From Bacteroidota bacterium (GTDB lineage Bacteria; Bacteroidota; Bacteroidia; Chitinophagales; Chitinophagaceae): DNA of 54,545 nucleotides. Location of the stretch: contig JAKPSI010000056.1 of NCBI GenBank assembly GCA_029555415.1, forward strand, positions 1 to 54,545, given 5' to 3'. Numbering within the stretch: position 1 is the first letter of the stretch; every line of letters starts with the position of its first letter. Under the pieces are notes generated by a model. It saw nothing but the letters and a program-made list of their open reading frames with translations, searched no databases and was not told the origin of the DNA. Below, piece after piece: positions 15,277-23,781 of the stretch. A program made the translations under genes and the position numbers.

Positions 15277-16377
15277 ATGGTTTACCGGGTCATTGGATTA
15301 ATGAGCGGCAGTTCGCTCGACGGACTGGATATCGCATTCGTGGAATTTCTTGAACAGGGTGGAAAATGGTCGTACCAGATCCTGCATGCCGACTGCTATC
15401 CGTACAGTCCGGAATGGACCCGTCGTTTGAAGGACGCGACTCAACTTTCCGCAAGGGAATATCAGTTGCTGCATGTCGATTACGGACACTATCTCGGCCA
15501 TCAGGTGAATGCCTTCATCGATGCGCACAAGATCCATTATCAGGTAGCACTCATCTCCTCGCATGGTCATACGACATTCCATGATCCCGCCCGTGGCATG
15601 ACGGCACAATTGGGTGATGGCGCTGCTTTGGCGGCGGAAACGAAGCTGCCGGTTGTCACCGATCTGCGGGCCATGGATGTGGCATTCGGCGGACAAGGCG
15701 CACCCATTGTACCCATCGGTGAGAAATTATTGTTACAGGATTATTCCATGTTCCTCAATATCGGTGGCATTGCCAATATCACGTTAAGTGCGAAAAGCGG
15801 TGAATATATCGCGTTCGATATCTGTGCGGCCAACCGTGTACTCAATATGCTGTCACAGGAACTTGGCTCTCCATATGATAAAGGTGGAAAATTCGCCGCT
15901 GAAGGTCATTTGTATGACCCATTGTTGCAGCAACTGAGCCAGCTTGATTATTACAGGCAGGCCTATCCTAAATCCCTGGCCAATGAATATGGTACCGGTG
16001 TAGTATACCCGCTGATCAAATCAGCTGGCATCGCTCCGGCTAACGCATTGCATACCTATGCAGTACATATTGCACAACAAACAGCTGTGTCGGTCCTTTC
16101 ACTCAGGGATCAGTTGCCCGATGGTGAAAAGAAAATGCTGGTCACCGGCGGTGGGGCATTTAATGATTTTTTAATTCAGGAACTGAAGAAGGCTATTGAA
16201 CCGCTCGGTGTATCGATCGTTGTGCCCGAAACCAACCTGGTGAATTATAAAGAAGCACTGATCATGGCATTTATCGGGGTACTGCGTTGGCGGCAGGAAT
16301 ATAATGTGCTATCTTCCGTTACCGGTGCGAACCGCGACAGTATCGGCGGCGCGCTCTGGACCGGCCAGGAGGCCTGA
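15277..16377 (+). CDS. anmK: Anhydro-N-acetylmuramic acid kinase
   Basis: This 366-residue sugar kinase phosphorylates and opens 1,6-anhydro-MurNAc during cell-wall recycling, giving MurNAc-6-phosphate. The N-terminal GLMSGSSLDGLD (7-18), the ATP-binding NIGGIANITL and the VTGGGAFN loop are typical of AnmK in the hexokinase/actin fold. The DUF1343/NamZ-like gene in the arg operon is the only other cell-wall recycling candidate in the window, but it is not linked. Confidence 0.94.
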   Translation: MVYRVIGLMSGSSLDGLDIAFVEFLEQGGKWSYQILHADCYPYSPEWTRRLKDATQLSAREYQLLHVDYGHYLGHQVNAFIDAHKIHYQVALISSHGHTTFHDPARGMTAQLGDGAALAAETKLPVVTDLRAMDVAFGGQGAPIVPIGEKLLLQDYSMFLNIGGIANITLSAKSGEYIAFDICAANRVLNMLSQELGSPYDKGGKFAAEGHLYDPLLQQLSQLDYYRQAYPKSLANEYGTGVVYPLIKSAGIAPANALHTYAVHIAQQTAVSVLSLRDQLPDGEKKMLVTGGGAFNDFLIQELKKAIEPLGVSIVVPETNLVNYKEALIMAFIGVLRWRQEYNVLSSVTGANRDSIGGALWTGQEA

Positions 16378-16419
16378 TGTGATCCGTACCTGTCACTACC
16401 CAACAAAAATCAACGGCAG

Positions 16420-17967
16420 ATGGCAGAACAGCACACACCCGGACACACCCTTCATCCCGAGCCGGGATCCGTAGCGGAAGTCATGATGTTCAAGAAATTG
16501 CAGGAACGTTTTCCGCTGCAATATGAACACGTATTCCCTGATAAGCTCGCACCACGTACCGTGGTGATCATTCCATCCCTGACGATGGATCCGGGCATCC
16601 TCTCCAAGATCAGCGGCATCAATCATTATGAAGAGCGTTTACTATGCATGCTCATGCTCCTGCGCATGCCGCGCACGAATGTGATCTACGTGACCAGCGA
16701 AACGATCGATCCCGTGATCATCGATTATTACCTGCACATGCTGCCGGGCATCACGGGTTATCACGCGCTGAGAAGGCTGACCCTGCTGAGTTGTCACGAT
16801 TCATCTTCCAAACCCCTCACACAAAAAATACTCGAACGCCCGCGCCTGATGCAGCGGATCAAGGATTTCATTCCGCCCGATCATGAAGCGCATATGTCCT
16901 GTTTCAATGTAACCGATTTCGAACGCACCCTGGCTGTGCAGTTGCAACTGCCGGTGTATGGCTGTGATCCGGATCTGTATGAACTCGGCAGTAAGAGTAA
17001 TGGCCGTCGTTTGTTCCGCGAATGCGGACTGGATGTACCGGCCGGTTATGAAGACCTGCATACGGAAGAGGATATTATCAAAGGATTGGTGCAGCTGAAA
17101 ATGAATAACCCCGATCTCATCCGTGCGGTGGTGAAAGTGAATGATGGCTTTTCGGGCGATGGTAACGCGGTGTTCTCTTATAAGGACTGGGATGAGAACA
17201 CGGACCTGGAAGACTGGATCCGGGGAACGATCGTCGCCAATCTGAAAAGAGTGGCGGAAGACCTGAGCTATGAACAATTCCTGGAAAAATACAACAGCAT
17301 GGGTGGCATTGTGGAAGAGTTCATGGAAGGGGAGCATAAGGAATCGCCATCCGTTCAGTGTCGTGTCACACCCATGGGTGAATGTGAAGTGATCTCCACC
17401 CATGATCAGGAACTGGGTGGTGAAAGTGGTCAGGTGTACCTTGGCGCACAGTTCCCGGCATCGAATGAGTATGCGGTGGAATTGGGTAGGTTGGGAAGAA
17501 AAGTGGCGGAAGCGCTGCAGAACAAAGGAGTGCTCGGCCGTTTCGCGGTGGATTTCATTTCCGTGAAACAGGAGGATGGAGAATGGAAACATTTTCCCAT
17601 CGAGATCAATCTGCGCAAAGGCGGCACTACACATCCGTTCCTGATGCTGCAGTTCCTGACCGATGGTATCTATAATGAAGAAGAAGGAAGATATTATACA
17701 TCACAGGGACACCTGGTACGCTATTATTTCTGTTCCGATAATCTGAAGAGTGAAAAATACAAAGGACTCAGTCCGCACGACCTCATCGACATCGCGATGG
17801 TGAATGACCTGCATTATGATGGTACATCACAGGAGGGGGTCATGTTCCACCTGATCGGCGCCTTATCGCAATTCGGCAAATTGGGTGTAGTATGCATCGG
17901 CAGCAGTCCGCAGCGTGCGCGTGAATTCTATGCACGGATCGTAACGGTACTGGAGAAAGAGTGCTGA
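16420..17967 (+). CDS. ATP-grasp ligase related to peptide ligase PGM1
   Basis: This 515-residue cytosolic protein has the two-part layout of PGM1-related ligases: an N-terminal domain with VVIIPSLTMDPGIL, HYEERLLCMLMLLRMP and the YVTSETIDPVIIDYYL block, then an ATP-grasp domain starting around GSKSNGRRLFRE (about residue 190) with VKVNDGFSGDGNA and the metal-binding INLRKGGTTHP near 406. PGM1 joins a peptide to an unusual amino acid in pheganomycin synthesis; stand-alone homologues like this have unknown substrates. It is 42 nt downstream of anmK and 33-57 nt upstream of two small membrane proteins. No biosynthetic cluster surrounds it. Confidence 0.75.
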   Translation: MAEQHTPGHTLHPEPGSVAEVMMFKKLQERFPLQYEHVFPDKLAPRTVVIIPSLTMDPGILSKISGINHYEERLLCMLMLLRMPRTNVIYVTSETIDPVIIDYYLHMLPGITGYHALRRLTLLSCHDSSSKPLTQKILERPRLMQRIKDFIPPDHEAHMSCFNVTDFERTLAVQLQLPVYGCDPDLYELGSKSNGRRLFRECGLDVPAGYEDLHTEEDIIKGLVQLKMNNPDLIRAVVKVNDGFSGDGNAVFSYKDWDENTDLEDWIRGTIVANLKRVAEDLSYEQFLEKYNSMGGIVEEFMEGEHKESPSVQCRVTPMGECEVISTHDQELGGESGQVYLGAQFPASNEYAVELGRLGRKVAEALQNKGVLGRFAVDFISVKQEDGEWKHFPIEINLRKGGTTHPFLMLQFLTDGIYNEEEGRYYTSQGHLVRYYFCSDNLKSEKYKGLSPHDLIDIAMVNDLHYDGTSQEGVMFHLIGALSQFGKLGVVCIGSSPQRAREFYARIVTVLEKEC

Positions 17968-18024
17968 GGGTGCCGGACGTATAAAGATTTTCTGTAACTT
18001 TTGTCCCGTAAAATTCCACCCGAC

Positions 18025-18297
18025 TTGAAACCGAATGTGATCAGCAGACCATGGGCCTTGTTCATCATTGGAATGGCTGCGGTCATTTCGTACATGGCTG
18101 CGAATATGGGGGTGGATCTGGACCGGTTGGAATTAGGTGCGCTGTTCAACATGTACGGCCCGCCAATCCTGGGAGTGGCTGCACTGATACTTTTTTTTGT
18201 GATCGATTGGGTATTTCCACAGGCCAGGTTGGGTATAACGATCGTGTTTGCTTTTCTCCTTGTCATCGCCGGATTCATGATCCGCGCTGAAGCATGA
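18025..18297 (+). CDS. Small two-helix membrane protein (copy 1)
   Basis: About 90 residues with two hydrophobic helices; the C-terminal motif (DWVFPQARLGITIVFAFLL) closely resembles that of the next gene, so the pair looks like a tandem duplication. No ATG is available near the 5' end. TTG at 18025 is used here; TTG at 18001 would add eight residues but lies inside a possible -7 box (TAACTTTTG). The stop overlaps the next start in ATGA. No family is recognised. Confidence 0.6.
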   Translation: MKPNVISRPWALFIIGMAAVISYMAANMGVDLDRLELGALFNMYGPPILGVAALILFFVIDWVFPQARLGITIVFAFLLVIAGFMIRAEA

Positions 18298-18602
18298 CAA
18301 ATACAAAGGAAAAACCGGGCGAATGCCCCTTTAAAAATATGAGCAGACAAAAATTATCAAAACTCACTTCCATTTCTTTACTGGTATTATTCACCGTGAT
18401 CGCAGTGATGATCGCGAACGTTTGGTCCAAACCTGTAAAAGATGATCCCGGCAATATGTCCACGATCCTCTTTCCGGCATTCGCCGGCTCCGCAGCGATC
18501 GTTCTGTTGTTGCTGATCGACTGGTTCCTTCCCCGGCTACGGATATTCGTTACTGTTCTATTATGCGCCGGCTTATTGGTGCTGGGTTATGCGTTGCGAT
18601 AA
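18294..18602 (+). CDS. Small two-helix membrane protein (copy 2)
   Basis: This 102-residue protein has a hydrophilic start, a first helix around 27-45 and a second around 61-77, ending in LLIDWFLPRLRIFVTVLLC, parallel to the DWVFPQARLGITIVF end of copy 1. It shares ATGA with copy 1, implying translational coupling. Function is unknown. The two follow the PGM1-like ligase in the same direction. Confidence 0.7.
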   Translation: MTNTKEKPGECPFKNMSRQKLSKLTSISLLVLFTVIAVMIANVWSKPVKDDPGNMSTILFPAFAGSAAIVLLLLIDWFLPRLRIFVTVLLCAGLLVLGYALR

Positions 18603-18666
18603 ATGCATGCATTTCTGATACATTTCAGGAAAATAATACTTTTCAGCACCTGAATTTTGATCAACA

Positions 18667-19200
18667 ATGGAGTCTTATTACAACGGCAAAGAAGCGACAA
18701 AAATCCGCATACTCGGGATCTATCAGCTTGCGGGCGGAGTGATCGGCCTTGGTTTGATCGCATACCTGCTTTCCGGCATGGATACGATCAATGTATGGGT
18801 CGCCCTGCTGCTGGTCGTTTCCGTGGCATTATATGCTTTCTCCGTTTACTGTGGAATACTGATCCTGAAGAAAAGACCGGAGGCGCTGGTGCGTTCCCGG
18901 ATATTGCAGATACTGCAGGTGTTTTCGTTCACGATTTTCGGTTATACTTTCCTGTTCTGCTCGGGTGTGTATTTGCAAGTGGGTATCGATCTGACCAATT
19001 CTTTTGATGTGGCGCTGAATGCGGGTTTTTCCAGCTGGCAGATCAACATCAATTCAGGAGGCGACAGGATCTTTGTAGCTTTCAATGCAGTCCCCATTTT
19101 CCTGATCCTCTTCATCAATGATATGCTGAAAAAAGAGAACCGGGAGAAAATGAAACTTACATTTGACAAGCCTGAACCGGACATGACGGATGGGCAATAA
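18667..19200 (+). CDS. Unrecognised four-helix membrane protein
   Basis: The 177-residue product has hydrophobic stretches near residues 15-37, 43-67, 82-103 and 140-156 and a charged cytoplasmic tail (KKENREKMKLTFDKPEPD). It is ATG-initiated, 64 nt after the small membrane pair and 17 nt before the next gene, so it may be part of a short operon. No known family is recognised. Confidence 0.65.
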   Translation: MESYYNGKEATKIRILGIYQLAGGVIGLGLIAYLLSGMDTINVWVALLLVVSVALYAFSVYCGILILKKRPEALVRSRILQILQVFSFTIFGYTFLFCSGVYLQVGIDLTNSFDVALNAGFSSWQININSGGDRIFVAFNAVPIFLILFINDMLKKENREKMKLTFDKPEPDMTDGQ

Positions 19201-19217
19201 CTCATCATTCAAATTCA

Positions 19218-19757
19218 TTGAGATCCCTTTTCTCCATATTTCTTGTTCTGATCCTGAATGCAGGTCCCCTGCATGCACAGATCGTGATGCACAATGGTGA
19301 AGAGATCGATTCCGTTCTGCTTTCTCCTGAATGTAAACCGGCCAAAGATGTGAACGGCCGCATCTTTACAGGTCTGGAGATCCCTGCTGAATTCAAAGGC
19401 GGGCCCGCAGCATGGTTCAAATACTGCAATACCCATTTCAACTTCGATGCGGTGGAAAGCAAACTGCCGGATTCAGTAAACGTGTTCACGGATTCTGTGA
19501 CCATTAAATTCGTCGTCACCCGGAAAGGGGATATCTGTCAGATCCGGTATCTGCGTGGGAATAAGCTGCTGCTGCAGCCCGCTCTGGAACTGATTCGCGG
19601 CACAGCTGCCTGGATACCGGGCCAGAACGGCAGCCGGTATGTTCATTCCTTCCGCACGCTTTGCATTGATGTACATATCGACCGGGAGAAAAAAGTAAGG
19701 GAAGTGTTAAGGAAGACCGATTCGTATTGGAAATATAATGATCGGATATTAAGGTAA
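19218..19757 (+). CDS. Exported protein with TonB C-terminal-like domain
   Basis: The 179-residue product begins with a signal peptide (MRSLFSIFLVLILNAGPLHA) from a TTG codon. Residues about 92-155 (VTIKFVVTRKGDICQIR ... AAWIPGQNGSRYVHS) resemble the TonB C-terminal domain often found in stand-alone Bacteroidota periplasmic proteins. It has no transmembrane anchor and no Pro-rich linker, so it is unlikely to be a working energy transducer. The stop codon lies inside the first unit of a heptad array. Confidence 0.6.
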   Translation: MRSLFSIFLVLILNAGPLHAQIVMHNGEEIDSVLLSPECKPAKDVNGRIFTGLEIPAEFKGGPAAWFKYCNTHFNFDAVESKLPDSVNVFTDSVTIKFVVTRKGDICQIRYLRGNKLLLQPALELIRGTAAWIPGQNGSRYVHSFRTLCIDVHIDREKKVREVLRKTDSYWKYNDRILR

Positions 19758-19822
19758 GAGGTAAGAGGTAAAAGGTAATAGTTAGAACCCCTTTGTAGCT
19801 TGCAGCTTAAAGCTTGTGGCTT
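19753..19822. repeat. Ten-unit heptanucleotide array, GGTAAGA then GCTT type
   Basis: Phase is constant across 70 bp: GGTAAGA, GGTAAGA, GGTAAAA, GGTAATA, GTTAGAA, CCCCTTT, GTAGCTT, GCAGCTT, AAAGCTT, GTGGCTT. The first unit contains the stop codon of the preceding gene. The order (purine-rich units, a GAACCC linker, then GCTT units) is the same as in the array at 20420. Confidence 0.8.
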
Positions 19823-19875
19823 TATATATAATCCTCCCGAATTACTATATTACGATGCCCCTCAACCATTCTGTA

Positions 19876-20421
19876 ATGAAACAACTCTTCTTCCTTCTTC
19901 TGCCAACATTCATCCTGTCCGCCTGTAACAATACGAACCAGACCCCAGTTGTTGAGTCCGATAATGGCAAGCCTGTCAAAATCGACCTGCCGGAACGGAT
20001 CGGATACTATCTCGTAGATGGCGACTCGCTCATCATTCCGCCGTTCGATGTTACCCTGGATCTTTCACCCAAAGCAGAAAAAGAATTGCATGACACAAAG
20101 GAAAGTGTCATCGTAGCGGCATACTTTACCGGTACGCCCAGGGATAAAAATTCACCTGAGATCGGGGATGATGGAGAATTCTACATGGCGCAAAAAGATA
20201 TCGAATTGATGAACGAAAGGACCGCCTATTTCAGGGATATCAAAATATCCCGGTCCCGTTACGATTCTCTGGATAGTAAGGATATCTATATGCTGATCAA
20301 CGTCTACAGCGGCCGCCGCGCATCACAGTACAATATCCTTTCCACGGATATCCTGTCTGACAGTATGAGCAAAATTCAGAACGGACATTTTACGATGAAA
20401 GGAAAGCTAATTAAAGAGTAA
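19876..20421 (+). CDS. Lipoprotein of unknown function
   Basis: This 181-residue protein starts at ATG 19876, giving a short signal peptide ending in a lipobox (LSAC, Cys17). An upstream in-frame start would place untypical sequence before the signal. The mature part is hydrophilic and acidic with no recognised domain; it mixes strands and a helix around DIELMNERTAYF. The gene is flanked on both sides by heptad arrays in the same orientation (19753-19822 and 20420-20510). Confidence 0.7.
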   Translation: MKQLFFLLLPTFILSACNNTNQTPVVESDNGKPVKIDLPERIGYYLVDGDSLIIPPFDVTLDLSPKAEKELHDTKESVIVAAYFTGTPRDKNSPEIGDDGEFYMAQKDIELMNERTAYFRDIKISRSRYDSLDSKDIYMLINVYSGRRASQYNILSTDILSDSMSKIQNGHFTMKGKLIKE

Positions 20422-20510
20422 ATGATAATTGATAATGTAGAATGGATAATAGATAAGAGGTGATAGCTAGAACCCTCTTGTAGCTTGCAGCTTACAGCTT
20501 GTGGCTATTA
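20420..20510. repeat. Thirteen-unit heptanucleotide array
   Basis: Units in unbroken 7-nt phase: AAATGAT, AATTGAT, AATGTAG, AATGGAT, AATAGAT, AAGAGGT, GATAGCT, AGAACCC, TCTTGTA, GCTTGCA, GCTTACA, GCTTGTG, GCTATTA. The stretch 20456-20508 aligns with 19771-19823 with few differences. It begins at the last base of the lipoprotein stop codon and fills the gap before the convergent LytTR regulator. Confidence 0.82.
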
Positions 20511-20532
20511 GCATGCCCCGGTAGTCTTCTGA

Positions 20533-21273
20533 TCAAATCCCCAATACTTCTTTGAGTCGTCCGTACCCACTCCTGCTCACCGGTACCTTCGCCCCCGAAC
20601 GCAGGATCGCGATATGGTTCTCTTTTTCGTAAGGATCGATGCGCGTGATCTGCTGGATGTTCACGATATAGGAACGATGTGAACGCACGAACTGATTCGG
20701 GTCCAGGGCCTTTTCAAAATGCCCCATCGTTTTGTTCTTCAGGAAATAGCCTTCCTGCGTAAAGATCTTCACGTAATCATCCGCGGCTTCCAGATAATGC
20801 ACGTCGGCGGCGGGAATGATCTTGATCTTACTGCCGTTCTTCACCACGATGCGCTGATTCTGGGAAGGAGAGAGGGAAGCCGTTTCCAGTAACTCATCCG
20901 TATTCTTCTCCGCTCTGTTCCCTGACTGCTCTTTCCATTTCGCGATCGCTTTGTCAAAACGTTCCTGACTGAAAGGTTTCAGCAGGTAATCGATCGCGTG
21001 CGCGTCAAAAGCTTTGATCGCGTATTCATCGAAAGCGGTGGTGAAGATCACATGCGGCGCGGGATCGCAAAGCTCCAGCATCTCGAATCCGCTGATCTTG
21101 GGCATCTGAATGTCCAGGAAGATCAGGTCAGGCTGATGGTCCTGCACAGCTTTCAGTCCTTCGAATCCGTCATTGCATTCCTGCAATAATTCCAGATCAG
21201 GATGTTTCTGCAGATATTCTTTCACGATACTGCGGGCCAGGGGCTCGTCGTCAATGATCAGTACTTTAGGCAT
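20533..21273 (-). CDS. LytTR-family response regulator
   Basis: This 246-residue protein has a receiver domain (1-120) with phosphoacceptor Asp54 (FLDIQMP), acidic Asp8-Asp9 and Lys99 (YLLKPF), followed by a LytTR DNA-binding domain (about 140-246, with VHYLEAADDYVKIF and FVRSHRSYIVN). It is the partner of the overlapping upstream kinase (8-nt overlap). Targets are not visible; LytTR regulators often control exported or envelope genes. Confidence 0.93.
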   Translation of the reverse strand: MPKVLIIDDEPLARSIVKEYLQKHPDLELLQECNDGFEGLKAVQDHQPDLIFLDIQMPKISGFEMLELCDPAPHVIFTTAFDEYAIKAFDAHAIDYLLKPFSQERFDKAIAKWKEQSGNRAEKNTDELLETASLSPSQNQRIVVKNGSKIKIIPAADVHYLEAADDYVKIFTQEGYFLKNKTMGHFEKALDPNQFVRSHRSYIVNIQQITRIDPYEKENHIAILRSGAKVPVSRSGYGRLKEVLGI

Positions 21274-22318
21274 GGTTCAGTGTCTGTGGAATTTTGATTC
21301 CGGTGATAAAGGTATGGTCTTTGGCCGCTGTCTCCAGCAGGTCCTGCCTGGCGAACAACAACGCCAGTCTTCGTTGTACCGACTGCAGTCCGAAGCCGGT
21401 ACCGGTTTTGGGAGAGGAAGTTTCCGGGTCATATGGATTCTCGATCCGTACCACCAGGTTCACATCTTCAGTATATGCATTCAGTTTAATGACCGTTTCT
21501 CCAGTCGTATCATATAATCCGTACTTGATCGCGTTCTCCATCACGGGTTGTAACAGCAATGCGGGGATCTTCATTTCCTGCGCTTGTTCTGAAACCGTGA
21601 TCTCCGTCCTTAACCTGTTCCCGAAACGAACTTTTTCAATATCCAGGTACAATTGCAGGTATTGCAGCTCTTCGCGCAGCGTTACCCATTGCTTGTCTTC
21701 TTTGCGGATGGTGCCCCGCAGGAAGTCTGATAACTGCTGCACCATCTTACGTGCTTCATCCGGGCGACTGCCAATGAGTGCGTTGATGGAGTTCAAGCTG
21801 TTGAATAAAAAGTGTGGCTGCAATTGCTGACGGAGCTTGAACAGTTCCGCTTCGCGTGTCAGTTTCTCCGCGTCCTGTTTCCTGCGTTCGGATGATTTCT
21901 GTTCTTCGAATAATAACCAAAGGATCGTGATGAGACTCACACATCCCAGCAACAGGAAACCGATGATGCTGCGGATCAGCAGACTGCTTTCCAGGAAATT
22001 CATGTAAAAAGCATCGCCGCCGAGTAGCAGTCCCAGTAACCAACGGCGGAGAAATGACCATCCGATGATCAGGCCCACACCCCATATGACGATATTGATA
22101 TACTGACTGCCGCGAGGCAGGTAGAACCGGAGGGTATTCATCATCAGCAGACTCAGCAGGATCAGCAGGTCATTGCTGATCAGGCTGTCGATCGTTGCCG
22201 CTTTCCACGACAGCTGATAACTGTTGTGCAGGAAATACAGGTCCGTGAGTATGATCACGGCCCAGCATCCCGCGAACAGGAACCTGAATCTGTTGATGGA
22301 AAAAGGTGAATTCGGCAT
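21266..22318 (-). CDS. LytS-type sensor histidine kinase (His_kinase family)
   Basis: The 350-residue kinase has four N-terminal helices (about 13-30, 48-64, 74-91, 115-137), a short coiled coil, the phosphoacceptor motif LQPHFLFNSLN with His169, and a C-terminal ATPase with the TGTGFGLQSVQRRL segment. ATG at 22318 is used because an upstream extension would run through the DUF4288 gene. It has no separate sensing domain, so the signal is probably sensed in or near the membrane. It overlaps its response regulator by 8 nt and follows DUF4288 by 4 nt. Confidence 0.92.
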   Translation of the reverse strand: MPNSPFSINRFRFLFAGCWAVIILTDLYFLHNSYQLSWKAATIDSLISNDLLILLSLLMMNTLRFYLPRGSQYINIVIWGVGLIIGWSFLRRWLLGLLLGGDAFYMNFLESSLLIRSIIGFLLLGCVSLITILWLLFEEQKSSERRKQDAEKLTREAELFKLRQQLQPHFLFNSLNSINALIGSRPDEARKMVQQLSDFLRGTIRKEDKQWVTLREELQYLQLYLDIEKVRFGNRLRTEITVSEQAQEMKIPALLLQPVMENAIKYGLYDTTGETVIKLNAYTEDVNLVVRIENPYDPETSSPKTGTGFGLQSVQRRLALLFARQDLLETAAKDHTFITGIKIPQTLNHA

Positions 22319-22322
22319 TTGA

Positions 22323-22682
22323 TCAGGCCAGGTGCAGTAACTGGTGGGTTTGCGTGAAGAAAATATTTTCAGCTTTCTTATGAATGGTCTCGATGTAAAC
22401 CGAAGCAGGTTCCCTTTCCTCAATGCGGGAGAATAACTCCGCGCCTTCCAGCATCTCACCCAGCTGGTATAATTCAGCGACATTGATGAACTGCCACTGC
22501 ACGATCTGCTGCTTCTGATTCATGAAGCGCTCTTCACCCGCCTGTCCCAGTTCCAGGGCCTTGCGGAACGCTTCTTCTTTGCTGTGGCCGCTTACCAGCC
22601 GCAATTGTTCGTCGAACTGAGCCGTGTGATCGCCATCGCCGCAAATGATGCGGAATACGATCTTGGCAAGATACCAGTTCAT
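22323..22682 (-). CDS. DUF4288-family protein
   Basis: This 119-residue soluble protein opens with NWYLAKIVFRIICGDGDH and contains QWQFINVAELYQL and AELFSRIEE, matching DUF4288. The family has no established role. It lies 35 nt after the LiaF-like gene and 4 nt before the sensor kinase, so it belongs to a four-gene unit with the two-component pair. Confidence 0.75.
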   Translation of the reverse strand: MNWYLAKIVFRIICGDGDHTAQFDEQLRLVSGHSKEEAFRKALELGQAGEERFMNQKQQIVQWQFINVAELYQLGEMLEGAELFSRIEEREPASVYIETIHKKAENIFFTQTHQLLHLA

Positions 22683-22717
22683 AAGTGTTGGTTTAATGGT
22701 AATGGTTGAAAGGACCC

Positions 22718-23548
22718 TCAGTAACTCTTGATCTCGATACCACCGAAAAGCACAGTACCTCTGATCAGTAATAATTTATCGGGATTGCCGCTGCCGGGGG
22801 GCAGATTGCGTTTGTCTTCAATGCCGCCGAATACCACACCTGCTTCTGACTTGACCGACCAGTTGGAAGGAACGATCAGCTTGGTGCCGCCAAAGATGTT
22901 GGTGAAGTCCATCACGGCCGTTCCATTGATGTCAGCCTGATTCATATTCAGTTCCGTGCCGCCGAAAATATTCACGACATCACCACCCTGGAAATTCTTC
23001 GAAAGGATATTTTTCTTCGTGCCGCTGAATATGGAGGTCACATTCAAGAAGTCATCGGCATTGCCCGTGCCCGGCCTGGAAGAAGACTCACTCGTGAACC
23101 CACTGTTCGCCGCGTCCGTTACAGTGCTTTTTTTTTCAAACCCTGTTTCCATATTGTACCGGTAATGTCTTCTCGGTTTCAGGATGAACATGATACCGAT
23201 GAGGATCAGTACCAGGGGCCAGATATGCTGACGAAGATTGCCTTCGATGAAATAGTCATTCACAAGGAATGCGCCGCCGATGAAGATCAGGATGAACCAG
23301 GTGCTGTTACGGAATCCGTGACGGAAGCCGGAGAACAGACCAATACCGATCAGCAGCATCTGCCAGGTATAGAACCACACGGGCATCGGGAAATTGAAGC
23401 TTCTCAGCAGGGCCACCGCACCGATGATCAGGAGTAAAAGGCCGGTCCATACACCACCATGTCCGCCACGGTTATCCATACGTCCTTCCCAGCGTGCTCT
23501 TCTTGCTTCCATTCTTTCCTGGAACCTTTGTCCGAAATCGTCTCTCAT
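22718..23548 (-). CDS. LiaF-like membrane protein with C-terminal beta repeats
   Basis: This 276-residue protein has four hydrophobic segments (about 30-140), with a basic, Arg-rich N-terminus, then a soluble part in which the phrase 'IFGGT/VFGGI' recurs (FSGTKKNI, IFGGTELN, IFGGTKL, VFGGIED, LFGGIEIKS). That is the beta-helical layout of the LiaF C-terminal domain. LiaF proteins modulate two-component systems that sense cell-envelope stress, which fits the kinase and regulator downstream. The ATG at 23548 was taken instead of an upstream TTG. Confidence 0.8.
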   Translation of the reverse strand: MRDDFGQRFQERMEARRARWEGRMDNRGGHGGVWTGLLLLIIGAVALLRSFNFPMPVWFYTWQMLLIGIGLFSGFRHGFRNSTWFILIFIGGAFLVNDYFIEGNLRQHIWPLVLILIGIMFILKPRRHYRYNMETGFEKKSTVTDAANSGFTSESSSRPGTGNADDFLNVTSIFSGTKKNILSKNFQGGDVVNIFGGTELNMNQADINGTAVMDFTNIFGGTKLIVPSNWSVKSEAGVVFGGIEDKRNLPPGSGNPDKLLLIRGTVLFGGIEIKSY

Positions 23549-23646
23549 GATTATCAATTTTAAACAAATCTACAGCGGGGATAAGCGCCTGACAAGCCCG
23601 GGTAGACGATTTGAGGGCTTTTGTCGGTGAATGACCGGAATGGACA

Positions 23647-23744
23647 GGTGAAAGGAGAGGAGAATTGATAATGGAGAACGGAGAATGGAACCCTAAAGCA
23701 GCTAAGTATGACCTTGCAGCTTGAAGCTTATAGCTTGCAGCTGA
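23647..23744. repeat. Fourteen-unit heptanucleotide array
   Basis: In constant 7-nt phase: GGTGAAA, GGAGAGG, AGAATTG, ATAATGG, AGAACGG, AGAATGG, AACCCTA, AAGCAGC, TAAGTAT, GACCTTG, CAGCTTG, AAGCTTA, TAGCTTG, CAGCTGA. Purine-rich units, a GAACCC step and then GCTT units follow the same order as the arrays at 19753 and 20420. It fills most of the 23549-23781 gap between the LiaF-like gene and adenine deaminase. Confidence 0.8.
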
Positions 23745-23781
23745 TGCTGAAGTTCACAATGTTGAATTTTGAGACAACAGT

